This document shows, one piece after another, positions 8,702-15,463 of a DNA stretch of 33,506 nucleotides (position 1 is the first letter of the stretch; each line of letters begins with the position of its first letter). Location: positions 1-33,506 of the forward strand of contig JABMMM010000328.1 of assembly GCA_013205565.1 (NCBI GenBank). Reading direction: 5' to 3'. Source of the stretch: Alcaligenaceae bacterium. GTDB lineage: Bacteria; Pseudomonadota; Gammaproteobacteria; Burkholderiales; Burkholderiaceae_B. The notes under the pieces are model-generated. The model ran no database searches, was not told the origin of the DNA, and worked only from the letters and a program-made list of their open reading frames with translations. A program made the translations under genes and the position numbers.

Positions 8702-9265
8702 CTACACGCCCAATAACGAAAAACTGATGCGATTCAGAACCATCATGGCGATTTGCGCCAACACCAAAAGAACAAGTGCCGATAGATCCAGTCCGCCTAA
8801 GTTCGGCATAATGCGCTTGATGGGCTCAAGCAAGGGCGCGGTTAAGGTGCGCAGAACCGGCATGACAGGCGATAGCGGATTGATCCACGACAGCACGGCT
8901 TGAATTAGCGTAAGCCAGACGATTAGGTTTAAGGCCCAGCGCGCAACGGTCACCAGCGCCGCTCCGAGTAAGCCTGGAATCTGCTTTGGGCTAAGCATGA
9001 CGCCGGTTGAAGTCAGCCAAAGCAGCGAAAGAAACACCACAGCGATTAGAAAAGTACCGACCAGGCTGGCACCGTCAAAGCCCTTGGCAGACGGAACAAG
9101 CGTTCGTAAAGGCTGCACAAGCCAGTTGGTGGCCTGCATAATCGCTTGCGACATTGGGTTAGAGGGATGTAGCTTGACCGCGTAGATCCAGGCGCGTGCT
9201 AAGAGCGCAGCACCTAACAAAGAAAAAACAATTTCAAGCAAAAAGCGCAAGATTTCACCAAGCAT
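8702..9265 (-). CDS. YggT family integral membrane protein
   Basis: This 187-residue protein begins MLGEILRFLLEIVFSLLGAA and contains two copies of the YggT domain (roughly residues 1-85 and 95-187). Each has hydrophobic helices and a conserved loop: NWLVQPLRTLVPS in the first, TAPLLEPIKRIMPNLGGLD in the second. YggT proteins are inner-membrane proteins linked in other bacteria to ion homeostasis, osmotic stress or cell division; the biochemical role is not settled. The frame is open 18 codons further upstream, but the ATG at 9265 has GGAG about 8 bases upstream and gives the standard start. It stands alone on the minus strand between the lipoprotein gene and the histone-like gene terminator. 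Confidence 0.9.
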   Translation of the reverse strand: MLGEILRFLLEIVFSLLGAALLARAWIYAVKLHPSNPMSQAIMQATNWLVQPLRTLVPSAKGFDGASLVGTFLIAVVFLSLLWLTSTGVMLSPKQIPGLLGAALVTVARWALNLIVWLTLIQAVLSWINPLSPVMPVLRTLTAPLLEPIKRIMPNLGGLDLSALVLLVLAQIAMMVLNRISFSLLGV

Positions 9266-9436
9266 GCGGCAACTCCGATAAAAAACTGTGGTGGGCACGA
9301 GTGGGTGGCGACCCTTCAAGAGGCAACGCCTCTATGGCATTATCGCAGCTTCTGAGCACGACTGAGCATGCGAGGCTTGGCGCTTACACACCATCCTTGT
9401 TGGTAGGCTGTGCGCTGGCCGCGAGTTAGACAAGTT

Positions 9437-9467
9437 GAAAAAAAACCACCCGGCGAACCGGGCGGTT
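9437..9467 (-). terminator. intrinsic terminator with UUCG loop after the histone H1-like gene
   Basis: On the minus strand AACCGCCCGG, loop TTCG, CCGGGTGGTT forms a 10-bp stem with one G-U pair (9444-9467). It runs into a tract of eight or more T ending at 9437. UUCG is an unusually stable tetraloop. The hairpin lies 28 bases beyond the TGA at 9495, the stop of the shifted frame of the histone-like gene, so it fits the longer version of that gene. Confidence 0.88.
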
Positions 9468-9494
9468 TGAACTTACAAACCTTAGCTATTAAGC

Positions 9495-9620
9495 TCAGGG
9501 ACGGCCACCCGTAGGAAACGGCCACGAGGCTGCAGGATTCAGGGCTGTCTTAGCACCTGGTGCAGCTGCGGTCGAAGGGGCAGCGGCTGCCGGCTTTTTA
9601 GCGGCTGGCTTTTTAACTAT
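9495..9620 (-). other. out-of-frame C-terminal continuation of the histone H1-like gene (-1 frame)
   Basis: If the reading frame slips back one base at the A tract 9620-9629, translation avoids the TAG at 9617-9619 and continues for 41 codons to TGA at 9495. The encoded tail first continues the same Lys/Ala/Pro repeat style (VKKPAAKKPAAAAPS). It then changes to a unique end, TALNPAASWPFPTGGRP, which looks like the real C-terminus of betaproteobacterial histone H1-like proteins; this comparison is from memory. The compositional continuity and the terminator directly after it argue that this is part of the gene. It may be reached by programmed or transcriptional slippage, be switched by tract length, or be disconnected by a sequencing error or recent mutation. 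Confidence 0.8.
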
Positions 9621-9901
9621 TTTTTTTTTGCTGCTGGCTTTTTTGCTGCTGCTTTTTTAGGAGCGGCTTTTTTAGCGACTTTCTTGACAGCCTTTTTTGC
9701 TACTTTTTTAACAGCTTTTTTTGCTGCTGGCTTTTTAGCTGCAGCTTTTTTAGCTGCGGGCTTCTTAGCCGCGACTTTCTTTACTGCCTTTTTAACGACT
9801 TTCTTAGCTGCGACTTTCTTGACTACCTTTTTGGCCGCTGGCTTTTTAGCTGCGGCTTTCTTGGCAGGGGCTTTCTTTGCTGCTTTTTTGGCTGTTGCCA
9901 T
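9617..9901 (-). CDS. histone H1-like lysine/alanine-rich DNA-binding protein (frame-0 product)
   Basis: Frame 0 encodes 94 residues, almost wholly imperfect repeats of Lys-Lys-Ala-Ala-Ala-Lys-Lys-Pro and Val-Lys-Lys-Val/Ala type, beginning MATAKKAAKKAPAKKAA. This composition matches the eukaryote-H1-tail-like nucleoid proteins of Bordetella (BpH1) and relatives, which bind DNA non-specifically and compact the nucleoid. The start at 9901 is supported by AAGGAG about 7 bases upstream; the frame is open 20 codons further but that leader is not of this composition. Frame 0 ends at a TAG immediately after ten consecutive A bases. The -1 frame continues to 9495 (see the separate entry), so the true gene is probably 9495-9901, about 135 residues. 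Confidence 0.85.
   Translation of the reverse strand: MATAKKAAKKAPAKKAAAKKPAAKKVVKKVAAKKVVKKAVKKVAAKKPAAKKAAAKKPAAKKAVKKVAKKAVKKVAKKAAPKKAAAKKPAAKKK
9620..9629 (-). repeat. homopolymer of ten A (minus strand) at the frame junction of the histone-like gene
   Basis: Ten T on the plus strand, ten A in the mRNA sense, directly before the frame-0 TAG. It contains the slippery heptamer A-AAA-AAA. Eleven or eight A would join the two reading frames at the DNA level. Such tracts are prone to polymerase slippage in replication and transcription, and to ribosomal -1 shifts. Confidence 0.95.
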
Positions 9902-9983
9902 GGTAATACTCCTTGGTTCAGGGTCCCAAACGTTAAACCCGTGCTTGACGCATCCCACCATGGGATTTTGTGTCGCCCGAGTT

Positions 9984-10041
9984 ATTCATCGGCACAAGCC
10001 GCTACCAGATTTCGGTAGCAAAGCGGTTTGTGCTAATGAAT
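9984..10041. repeat. imperfect inverted repeat / hairpin 1 downstream of nrdB
   Basis: Paired blocks are ATTCAT (9984-9989) with ATGAAT (10036-10041), GCACAA (9992-9997) with TTGTGC (10028-10033), and CCGCT (9999-10003) with AGCGG (10022-10026), plus ACC with GGT near the loop. Small bulges separate the blocks. No T-tract follows on either strand, so it is not a standard intrinsic terminator. It is the distal member of three consecutive hairpins after nrdB and lies upstream of the histone-like gene. Confidence 0.65.
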
Positions 10042-10050
10042 CCGGCACAG

Positions 10051-10096
10051 CCATTTGAACTGCCTCTCGCAATGAGGCGCGAACCAGTTCAAATGG
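10051..10096. repeat. 12-bp perfect inverted repeat / hairpin 2 downstream of nrdB
   Basis: CCATTTGAACTG (10051-10062) is the exact reverse complement of CAGTTCAAATGG (10085-10096). The stem can extend by GCCTC with GAGGC around a short loop, leaving a six-base bulge on one side. No T-tract follows. With its neighbours it probably forms the 3' end of the nrdAB transcript or protects it from exonucleases; that role is inferred. Confidence 0.75.
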
Positions 10097-10098
10097 CA

Positions 10099-10126
10099 CC
10101 AGAGGGCGGGCCTAACCGCCTTCTGG
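10099..10126 (-). repeat. hairpin 3 immediately downstream of nrdB
   Basis: CCAGA (10099-10103) pairs with TCTGG (10122-10126), and the inner GGCGG/CCGCC blocks extend the stem with one mismatch around a short loop. It is the first structure the nrdB transcript would form, 38 bases after the nrdB stop. No clear T run follows, so any terminator role would be atypical or Rho-assisted. Confidence 0.55.
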
Positions 10127-10163
10127 CATGTACTGCAGCGTCTTGAATCACAAAGCGGTGGAT

Positions 10164-11366
10164 TTATTCCCAGTTAAGGGCACCCCCGGTTTGGTATTCA
10201 ATGACGCGTGTTTCGAAAAAGTTACGTTCTTTCTTTAGATCAATCATTTCTGCCATCCACGGGAAGGGGTTCTCTTCTTGTGCGAACAGCGGTTCGATGC
10301 CGATTTGCTGGCAGCGACGATTAGCAATGAATCTAAGATATGACTTGAACATCGGTGCATTCAGACCCAGCACGCCGCGAGGCATGGTGTCTTCAGCATA
10401 GGCGTACTCAAGATCGACCGCTTTGGCAAAAAGCGCGCGAATTTCTTCGCGAAAAGCGGGGGTCCAAAGCTGGGGATTTTCGAGTTTGATGGTATTGATC
10501 AGATCAATACCAAAATTGCAGTGCATCGATTCATCACGCAGGATGTACATATACTGTTCTGCAGCACCCGTCATTTTATTTTGGCGACCGAGCGCAAGAA
10601 TTTGCGTAAACCCGACATAAAAGAACAGACCTTCCATCAGGCAAGCAAAAACAATCAGCGACTTCAGCAGTGTTTGATCGTTTTCAAGTGTGCCTGTCTT
10701 AAAGTGGGGGTCAGCAATCGCATCGATAAACGGAATCAGAAACTGATCTTTAGCCCGAATCGAGGGCACTTCGTTGTACGCATTGAAGATTTCTGATTCA
10801 TCTAAATCGAGGCTTTCAACGATATATTGATAAGCGTGCGTGTGAATGGCTTCTTCAAAGGCCTGGCGTAATAAAAACTGCCGGCATTCAGGAGCGGTGA
10901 TGTGGCGATAGGTGCCCAACACGATGTTGTTAGCAGCCAAAGAATCGGCCGTGACAAAAAAACCAAGATTGCGCTTGATGATGCGACGCTCGTCTTCGGT
11001 TAACCCTGTTGGGTTTTTCCAGAGGGCGATGTCACGAGACATATTGATCTCTTGGGGCATCCAGTGATTTGCGCAAGTGGCGATGTATTTCTCCCAGGCC
11101 CATTTGTATTTAAAGGGAACCAGTTGATTGACATCGGTCTGACCGTTAATGATGCGTTTGTCAGCAGCATTCACGCGGGTGGCGGCGTGAGCCTTCACGG
11201 GCACCTGTTTGAGGCCGAGCGTGGGCAAGGCAGCGTCACCAAAAACGCCGCTTGCAGCGCGAGAAGGCAAAGAGGCAGTCATCGCTTGTGCGAGGGCTGC
11301 GGGCATCAGACCAGCACCTGCGAGAGGTGTTGTCTGTGTAGTGGGTTCGTCGTTCCAGGTCAGCAT
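10164..11366 (-). CDS. nrdB: class Ia ribonucleoside-diphosphate reductase beta subunit
   Basis: NrdB carries the di-metal/tyrosyl radical cofactor that activates NrdA for aerobic conversion of ribonucleotides to deoxyribonucleotides. The 400-residue protein has all the expected ligands: Asp141 ([11 protein letters not shown]), Glu172 and His175 (EEAIHTHAY), Glu245 ([12 protein letters not shown]), and Glu279 and His282 (LRDESMH). The radical tyrosine is present at Tyr179, four residues after His175, so this is not a class Ic enzyme of the Chlamydia type, which has Phe there. The tail [10 protein letters not shown] is the NrdA-docking end. About 75 extra N-terminal residues compared with E. 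coli are Ala/Pro-rich. It starts 16 bases after nrdA, in one operon. Confidence 0.97.
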   Translation of the reverse strand: MLTWNDEPTTQTTPLAGAGLMPAALAQAMTASLPSRAASGVFGDAALPTLGLKQVPVKAHAATRVNAADKRIINGQTDVNQLVPFKYKWAWEKYIATCANHWMPQEINMSRDIALWKNPTGLTEDERRIIKRNLGFFVTADSLAANNIVLGTYRHITAPECRQFLLRQAFEEAIHTHAYQYIVESLDLDESEIFNAYNEVPSIRAKDQFLIPFIDAIADPHFKTGTLENDQTLLKSLIVFACLMEGLFFYVGFTQILALGRQNKMTGAAEQYMYILRDESMHCNFGIDLINTIKLENPQLWTPAFREEIRALFAKAVDLEYAYAEDTMPRGVLGLNAPMFKSYLRFIANRRCQQIGIEPLFAQEENPFPWMAEMIDLKKERNFFETRVIEYQTGGALNWE

Positions 11367-11382
11367 TATTTTCTCAGTCGCA

Positions 11383-14301
11383 TTATTGGCAGGCTTCGCA
11401 CTCTTCGAAACCTGGATCGCCAGGTCTCATGGTGCAGGCCACGCCCAAGATTTCGGGTTCGGGTAGCGCTTGTGTGGCCGCCATTGCAAACGTGCCGCTC
11501 GTTGAGCTGGCGCCCGCTGCATTGACCGCATTCAGTTCGCCGCCTCGGCCGGTTGATTTTTCGGCGCTAGTGGCACCGAGTGTGCGTAGGTAGTAAGTCG
11601 TTTTCAAACCACGCAACCAAGCCAGCTTGTAGGTGTCGTCAAGCTTCTTGCCTGAGGCACCAGCCATATAAATATTCAAAGATTGCGCCTGATCAATCCA
11701 CTTTTGACGACGTGCGGCGCACTCGACAATCCAGGTGGGTTCAACTTCAAAGGCAGTGGCGTATAGAGCACGCAGTTCGGCAGGAACGCGATCGATGCGG
11801 GACAAGCTGCCGTCGAAGTACTTCAAGTCGGCGACCATAACTTCATCCCAGAGGCCAAGTTTCTTGAGGTCACGAACAAGATGTTCATTCACCACAGTGA
11901 ACTCGCCGGAGAGGTTCGATTTAACGTACAAGTTTTGATATGTTGGTTCTATACATGCGGACACACCAATAATATTCGAAATTGTTGCGGTTGGGGCAAT
12001 TGCAACGCAATTAGAGTTACGCATGCCGTGTGTTTTGATGCGTGCACGCAACGAATCCCAATCGAGCGTGGTGGATTCATCGACTTCAACATAACCACCA
12101 CGATGCTCGCGTAACAACGCGATCGAGTCATGAGGCAAGATGCCGCGTGACCAGAGCGAGCCATCAAAACTTGCGTAACGACCGCGCTCTTGTGCGAGCT
12201 CGCTTGAGGCGCTGTACGCGTAATAGCAGACCGCTTCCATTGAGCGATCAGCAAAGTCGATTGCTGCTTGTGTGGCATAGGGCACGCGCATCACGTGCAG
12301 GCAATCTTGAAAGCCCATGATGCCAAGGCCGACTGGACGATGGCGAACGTTTGAGTTGCGCGCCTTATCCACCGCGTAGTAATTAATATCGATCACGTTG
12401 TCTAGCATGCGCATCGCGATCTTGATCGTGCGTTGCAGTTTGTCTTGATCCAACTCTTGCGTGCCGTCGGCGTTGTGCTTGAGGTGCGCCATCAAGTTCA
12501 CTGAGCCCAGGTTGCAGACCGCGATTTCAGAATCGTTGGTGTTGAGCGTGATCTCGGTGCACAGGTTCGAGCTGTGGACTACACCAATGTGTTGCTGAGG
12601 CGAGCGGATATTGCAAGGATCTTTGAAGGTGATCCAAGGGTGGCCAGTTTCAAACAGCATCGAGAGCATTTTGCGCCAGAGGTTTGTGGCGGGCATCGTT
12701 TTATGCAAAGGCAAATCACCGCGGGCGGCTTTCTCTTCGTAGCCAACGTAGGCTTTTTCAAAGGCGACGCCGACTTTGTCGTGCAGATCTGGGCAGTCTG
12801 ACGGAGAAAATAGTGTCCAGTTGCCGCCTTCGAGAACGCGCTTCATGAACAGGTCGGGAATCCAGTTGGCCGTGTTCATGTCGTGGGTGCGGCGACGCTC
12901 GTCACCGGTATTTTTGCGAAGTTCGAGGAACTCTTCGATGTCAAGGTGCCACGATTCGAGGTAGCAGCAGACGGCACCCTTGCGTTTGCCGCCCTGGTTC
13001 ACCGCAACGGCGGTGTCGTTGACAACTTTTAAGAAGGGTACGACGCCCTGGCTTTCGCCGTTTGTACCTTTTATGTGACTGCGCATCGCACGCACGGGCG
13101 TCCAGTCGTTGCCCAGGCCGCCTGCGTATTTAGCCAGCAGGGCGTTTTCTTTGATGGCTTCGTAGATGCCATCAAGGTTGTCTGCCACGGTCGTGAGATA
13201 GCAAGAAGACAGTTGCGAGTGCAAGGTGCCAGCGTTAAACAGCGTTGGCGTCGAGCTCATGAAATCGAATGACGACAAAATTTTATAGAACTCGATCGCA
13301 CGGGCTTCGCGATCGATCTCGGCAATGGCTAAGCCCATGGCCACGCGCATAAAAAACACTTGGGGCAGCTCGATGCGTTGGCCACGCAGGTGCAAGAAGT
13401 AGCGGTCATAAAGTGTTTGCAGGCCGAGGTAGTCGAACTGCAAGTCGCGACTGGCGTCCAACGCCGCCGCCAAGCGCGGCAGGTCATAGCGCGAGAGTTC
13501 TGAATTTAACAAGCCGCCCTCAACCCCTCGCTTGATAAACTTCGGAAAGTAGGTCGCGTACTGGGTGGTCATGGCTTCTTGAGAGACTTCTTCGCTTAAC
13601 ACTTCTTTGCGAATGGTGTGCAAAAGTAAACGCGCCGTGACCTTGCTATAGGCTGGATCGTTTTCGACCATGGCGCGTGCGGCCAGAATCGCTGATTTGT
13701 AGACTTCGTCAACGGGTACGCCGTCGTACAGGTTTTTGAGTGTTTCTTTTTGAATCGTGGCGGTATCAACGAATTCGCCCAAGCCGAAACCGGCAGCTTC
13801 GATGGTGGCTTGTAGTTTTGCGAGGTCGAGCGGCTTGCGTATGCCGTTTTCGACCACGTTGAGGGTGGGTGCCTCGGTGGGGGCTTGTTCGGCTTTGTTT
13901 TTCGAGCGCTCTTGTGAGCGCCGCTCGCGATAAAGCACATAAGATCGGGCGACATCGTGTTCACCCGAGCGCATCAGCGATAGTTCGACAGCATCTTGGA
14001 TGTCTTCGATGTGAAACGTGCCACCGTTGGGACGGCTGCGCATCAGGGCGGCGACGACCTGGTGCGTCAGTGAATCGACGAGTTCGCGCACGCGCGCCGA
14101 GGCGGCGCCTTGCCCGCCGTTGACCGCCAAAAAGGCCTTGGTCATGGCAATGCCAATTTTGCTAGGCTCAAAGTTCACCACTGCGCCGTTGCGCCGGATG
14201 ATGTGATACTGCGTCCAAGCAGCTTCGTTGAGCGGCGCGGCTGTTGCCGCGAACGGTGGGGTGAGGCCTTGGCGTTCGACGGGATTGGTAGTGGTTTGCA
14301 T
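11383..14301 (-). CDS. nrdA: class Ia ribonucleoside-diphosphate reductase alpha subunit, with two ATP-cone regions
   Basis: NrdA is the catalytic and allosteric subunit. The 972-residue protein is about 200 residues longer than the E. coli enzyme. The difference is mainly a tandem N-terminal region: a canonical ATP cone at about 32-130 ([18 protein letters not shown]) and a second, degenerate one at about 147-235 ([15 protein letters not shown]). The catalytic barrel follows, with the reductive cysteine in [11 protein letters not shown], the active-site block [23 protein letters not shown] and the radical-transfer tyrosine pair [10 protein letters not shown]. The C-terminal redox pair is CEACQ. 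The frame is open to 14340, but ATG 14301 has AGGAG about 9 bases upstream and gives [12 protein letters not shown], so I chose it. It leads the nrdAB operon behind paired NrdR boxes. Confidence 0.96.
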   Translation of the reverse strand: MQTTTNPVERQGLTPPFAATAAPLNEAAWTQYHIIRRNGAVVNFEPSKIGIAMTKAFLAVNGGQGAASARVRELVDSLTHQVVAALMRSRPNGGTFHIEDIQDAVELSLMRSGEHDVARSYVLYRERRSQERSKNKAEQAPTEAPTLNVVENGIRKPLDLAKLQATIEAAGFGLGEFVDTATIQKETLKNLYDGVPVDEVYKSAILAARAMVENDPAYSKVTARLLLHTIRKEVLSEEVSQEAMTTQYATYFPKFIKRGVEGGLLNSELSRYDLPRLAAALDASRDLQFDYLGLQTLYDRYFLHLRGQRIELPQVFFMRVAMGLAIAEIDREARAIEFYKILSSFDFMSSTPTLFNAGTLHSQLSSCYLTTVADNLDGIYEAIKENALLAKYAGGLGNDWTPVRAMRSHIKGTNGESQGVVPFLKVVNDTAVAVNQGGKRKGAVCCYLESWHLDIEEFLELRKNTGDERRRTHDMNTANWIPDLFMKRVLEGGNWTLFSPSDCPDLHDKVGVAFEKAYVGYEEKAARGDLPLHKTMPATNLWRKMLSMLFETGHPWITFKDPCNIRSPQQHIGVVHSSNLCTEITLNTNDSEIAVCNLGSVNLMAHLKHNADGTQELDQDKLQRTIKIAMRMLDNVIDINYYAVDKARNSNVRHRPVGLGIMGFQDCLHVMRVPYATQAAIDFADRSMEAVCYYAYSASSELAQERGRYASFDGSLWSRGILPHDSIALLREHRGGYVEVDESTTLDWDSLRARIKTHGMRNSNCVAIAPTATISNIIGVSACIEPTYQNLYVKSNLSGEFTVVNEHLVRDLKKLGLWDEVMVADLKYFDGSLSRIDRVPAELRALYATAFEVEPTWIVECAARRQKWIDQAQSLNIYMAGASGKKLDDTYKLAWLRGLKTTYYLRTLGATSAEKSTGRGGELNAVNAAGASSTSGTFAMAATQALPEPEILGVACTMRPGDPGFEECEACQ

Positions 14302-14323
14302 AAAATAGGGCTCCTGCGATACG

Positions 14324-14451
14324 AGCGTGGCACACGCCACGCTAAGAGTTCTGTGTGAGTCTTTCGGTCCTGCTGCCTAGCTGACTGTCGTTGTCACTCA
14401 GCAGTCATATTCGCCTCAGACAGGATCGTTTTGTCTTAAGGCGGAGGCGAA
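14324..14451 (-). promoter_or_regulatory. structured 5' leader of nrdA (three hairpins)
   Basis: Between the NrdR box and nrdA three stems can form in the mRNA. One pairs TTCGCCTC (14410-14417) with GAGGCGAA (14444-14451), with an inner AGACA/TGTCT stem at 14418-14422 and 14432-14436. The second pairs TGACTG (14382-14387) with CAGTCA (14402-14407). The third is a perfect 8-bp hairpin, AGCGTGGC, loop ACAC, GCCACGCT (14324-14343), ending about 10 bases before the AGGAG of nrdA. A riboswitch, attenuator or protein-binding leader are all possible; I do not recognise a named family. Confidence 0.5.
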
Positions 14452-14456
14452 GAGTA

Positions 14457-14472
14457 ACACTACATGTGGTGT
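14457..14472. promoter_or_regulatory. NrdR box 1 upstream of nrdAB
   Basis: ACACTACATGTGGTGT is a near-palindrome, 14 of 16 bases symmetric, close to the known NrdR operator pattern acaCwAtATaTwGtgt. It lies about 156 bases upstream of the nrdA start. NrdR represses ribonucleotide reductase genes when dATP is high, and its gene is in this window at 29801-30271. This is the stronger of two boxes. Confidence 0.78.
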
Positions 14473-14487
14473 TTTTATTAACGAACT

Positions 14488-14503
14488 GTACTAATTCTAG
14501 TGG
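14488..14503. promoter_or_regulatory. NrdR box 2 upstream of nrdAB (weaker)
   Basis: GTACTAATTCTAGTGG carries the palindromic core ACTA-ATTC-TAGT and matches about 10 of 16 positions of the NrdR pattern. It begins exactly 31 bases after the start of box 1, about three helical turns, the usual spacing for tandem NrdR boxes. The spacing makes the weak match more credible. Confidence 0.6.
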
Positions 14504-14959
14504 TTCAGGTCTAGATACGCAATACTCATCCTTTAAATTTATTTATTAGTATTAACCCTTGAATTTATTCAAAAAAAGAGCTAGACAATCAGCCGTAGTC
14601 AACACGACTCTATACACCTTTGCGGTAATTGGCCTTGTTGAAAAAGCGTATGGGTTAAATTTATTTTTTTTATAAAAAAGTGTGGTGAAAATACAAAACT
14701 AAGTGCGTCTCAAAGGCTTTGCTTCGTTAAATAATGCGCTGACGGTTTGGTTTTGCTGCAATATGTCGTTATTCCCTGATTTTCTTTTTTGACAAGGTCG
14801 GCTGGTGCGGCACTGACCGGCGGGCTCGGCGAGACTGTGCGAAGCGCGGCCTCGCGAGGGACTGAGGCAGAACGGTAAGAGGACGTGGCGCGAGGTAGTG
14901 GGTCGATACAGTGATTCACGGTATTTCAATCGAGTGAAAACAACGGGGTTGGGTCGGCA
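14504..14959. other. long AT-rich intergenic region between nrdA and the lipoprotein gene
   Basis: About 450 bases without a convincing gene. The part 14510-14700 is strikingly AT-rich (for example around 14531-14556 and 14655-14680) with the palindrome TTTTTTATAAAAAA near 14666-14679. At 14559-14572 lies TTGAATTTATTCAA, with the TTGA-N6-TCAA layout of FNR/CRP-family sites. The part 14700-14959 is GC-rich. Two overlapping minus-strand reading frames (about 69-76 codons, 14699-14929) are open there, but neither resembles a known protein and neither has a good SD. The AT-rich half probably serves the nrdA promoter as an UP element or nucleoid-protein site. Confidence 0.5.
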
Positions 14960-15463
14960 ATGTTTGAATGGGGTGTGGGCAGGTGGTTGGTGCTTGGGTG
15001 CTTGGGCTTGCTGGCGGCCTGTGGAATTCCCCGCCCCCCTGACTCCGCCCTAATTTTGGCCCCCGACGGCTTAAGCGAACCCGTTTGCGTCGTACCACCC
15101 GCGCAGCACCCGTTGATTGGTAGCTGGTATGTCGTGCGAAAACAAAGCGGAGTGGCGGGCGAAATCCAGATGCTGTTGACGCTGTCCGCCGACGGCAAAA
15201 TGCGCCAGCAGACGCGGGTCAAGCAGGGGCGTAATATCCGCTCTGAACTACGCGAGACCGGTTGTTGGGATGCCCCGACAGGCAAGCTAGTGGCTCGGGT
15301 GAGTCGTTCTAACGGCGAACTGGTTGATTACCGTGATCCGGTCTATACCAATACGTATCTTATTGAGCGCAACGACTCGACGCGACTGACTTATCGCGAA
15401 GAGCGGCCCAATAGTCGGCCCGAGGTGGCACAAAAAGTGCCAGCTAGTTTTCGGCTGATGTAA
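14960..15463 (+). CDS. small hypothetical lipoprotein
   Basis: This 167-residue protein has a signal peptide and lipobox LAAC, with the lipidated cysteine near residue 21. After a Pro-rich linker, residues about 48-150 look like a small beta-barrel of lipocalin-like character: [38 protein letters not shown], then [19 protein letters not shown] and [18 protein letters not shown]. The repeated strand-turn pattern and the initial G-x-W resemble extracytoplasmic lipocalin-like domains, but I do not recognise the family. The SD before the ATG is weak. Its last 20 bases overlap the end of gltX on the opposite strand. Confidence 0.72.
   Translation: MFEWGVGRWLVLGCLGLLAACGIPRPPDSALILAPDGLSEPVCVVPPAQHPLIGSWYVVRKQSGVAGEIQMLLTLSADGKMRQQTRVKQGRNIRSELRETGCWDAPTGKLVARVSRSNGELVDYRDPVYTNTYLIERNDSTRLTYREERPNSRPEVAQKVPASFRLM

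Noticed and set aside
9684-10058. 124-codon plus-strand frame rich in Phe, Leu and Ala antisense to the histone-like gene
   Set aside because: It is the complement of Lys/Ala repeat codons (AAG/AAA gives CTT/TTT), so the hydrophobic protein is a shadow. It has no SD and runs through the histone promoter region.
14699-14929. Two overlapping minus-strand reading frames (69 and 76 codons) in the spacer before nrdA
   Set aside because: No recognisable domain, no good SD, and the two frames overlap fully. One end (QQNQTVSALFNEAKPLRRT) looks protein-like, so a decayed gene cannot be excluded, but it is not supported as a CDS.
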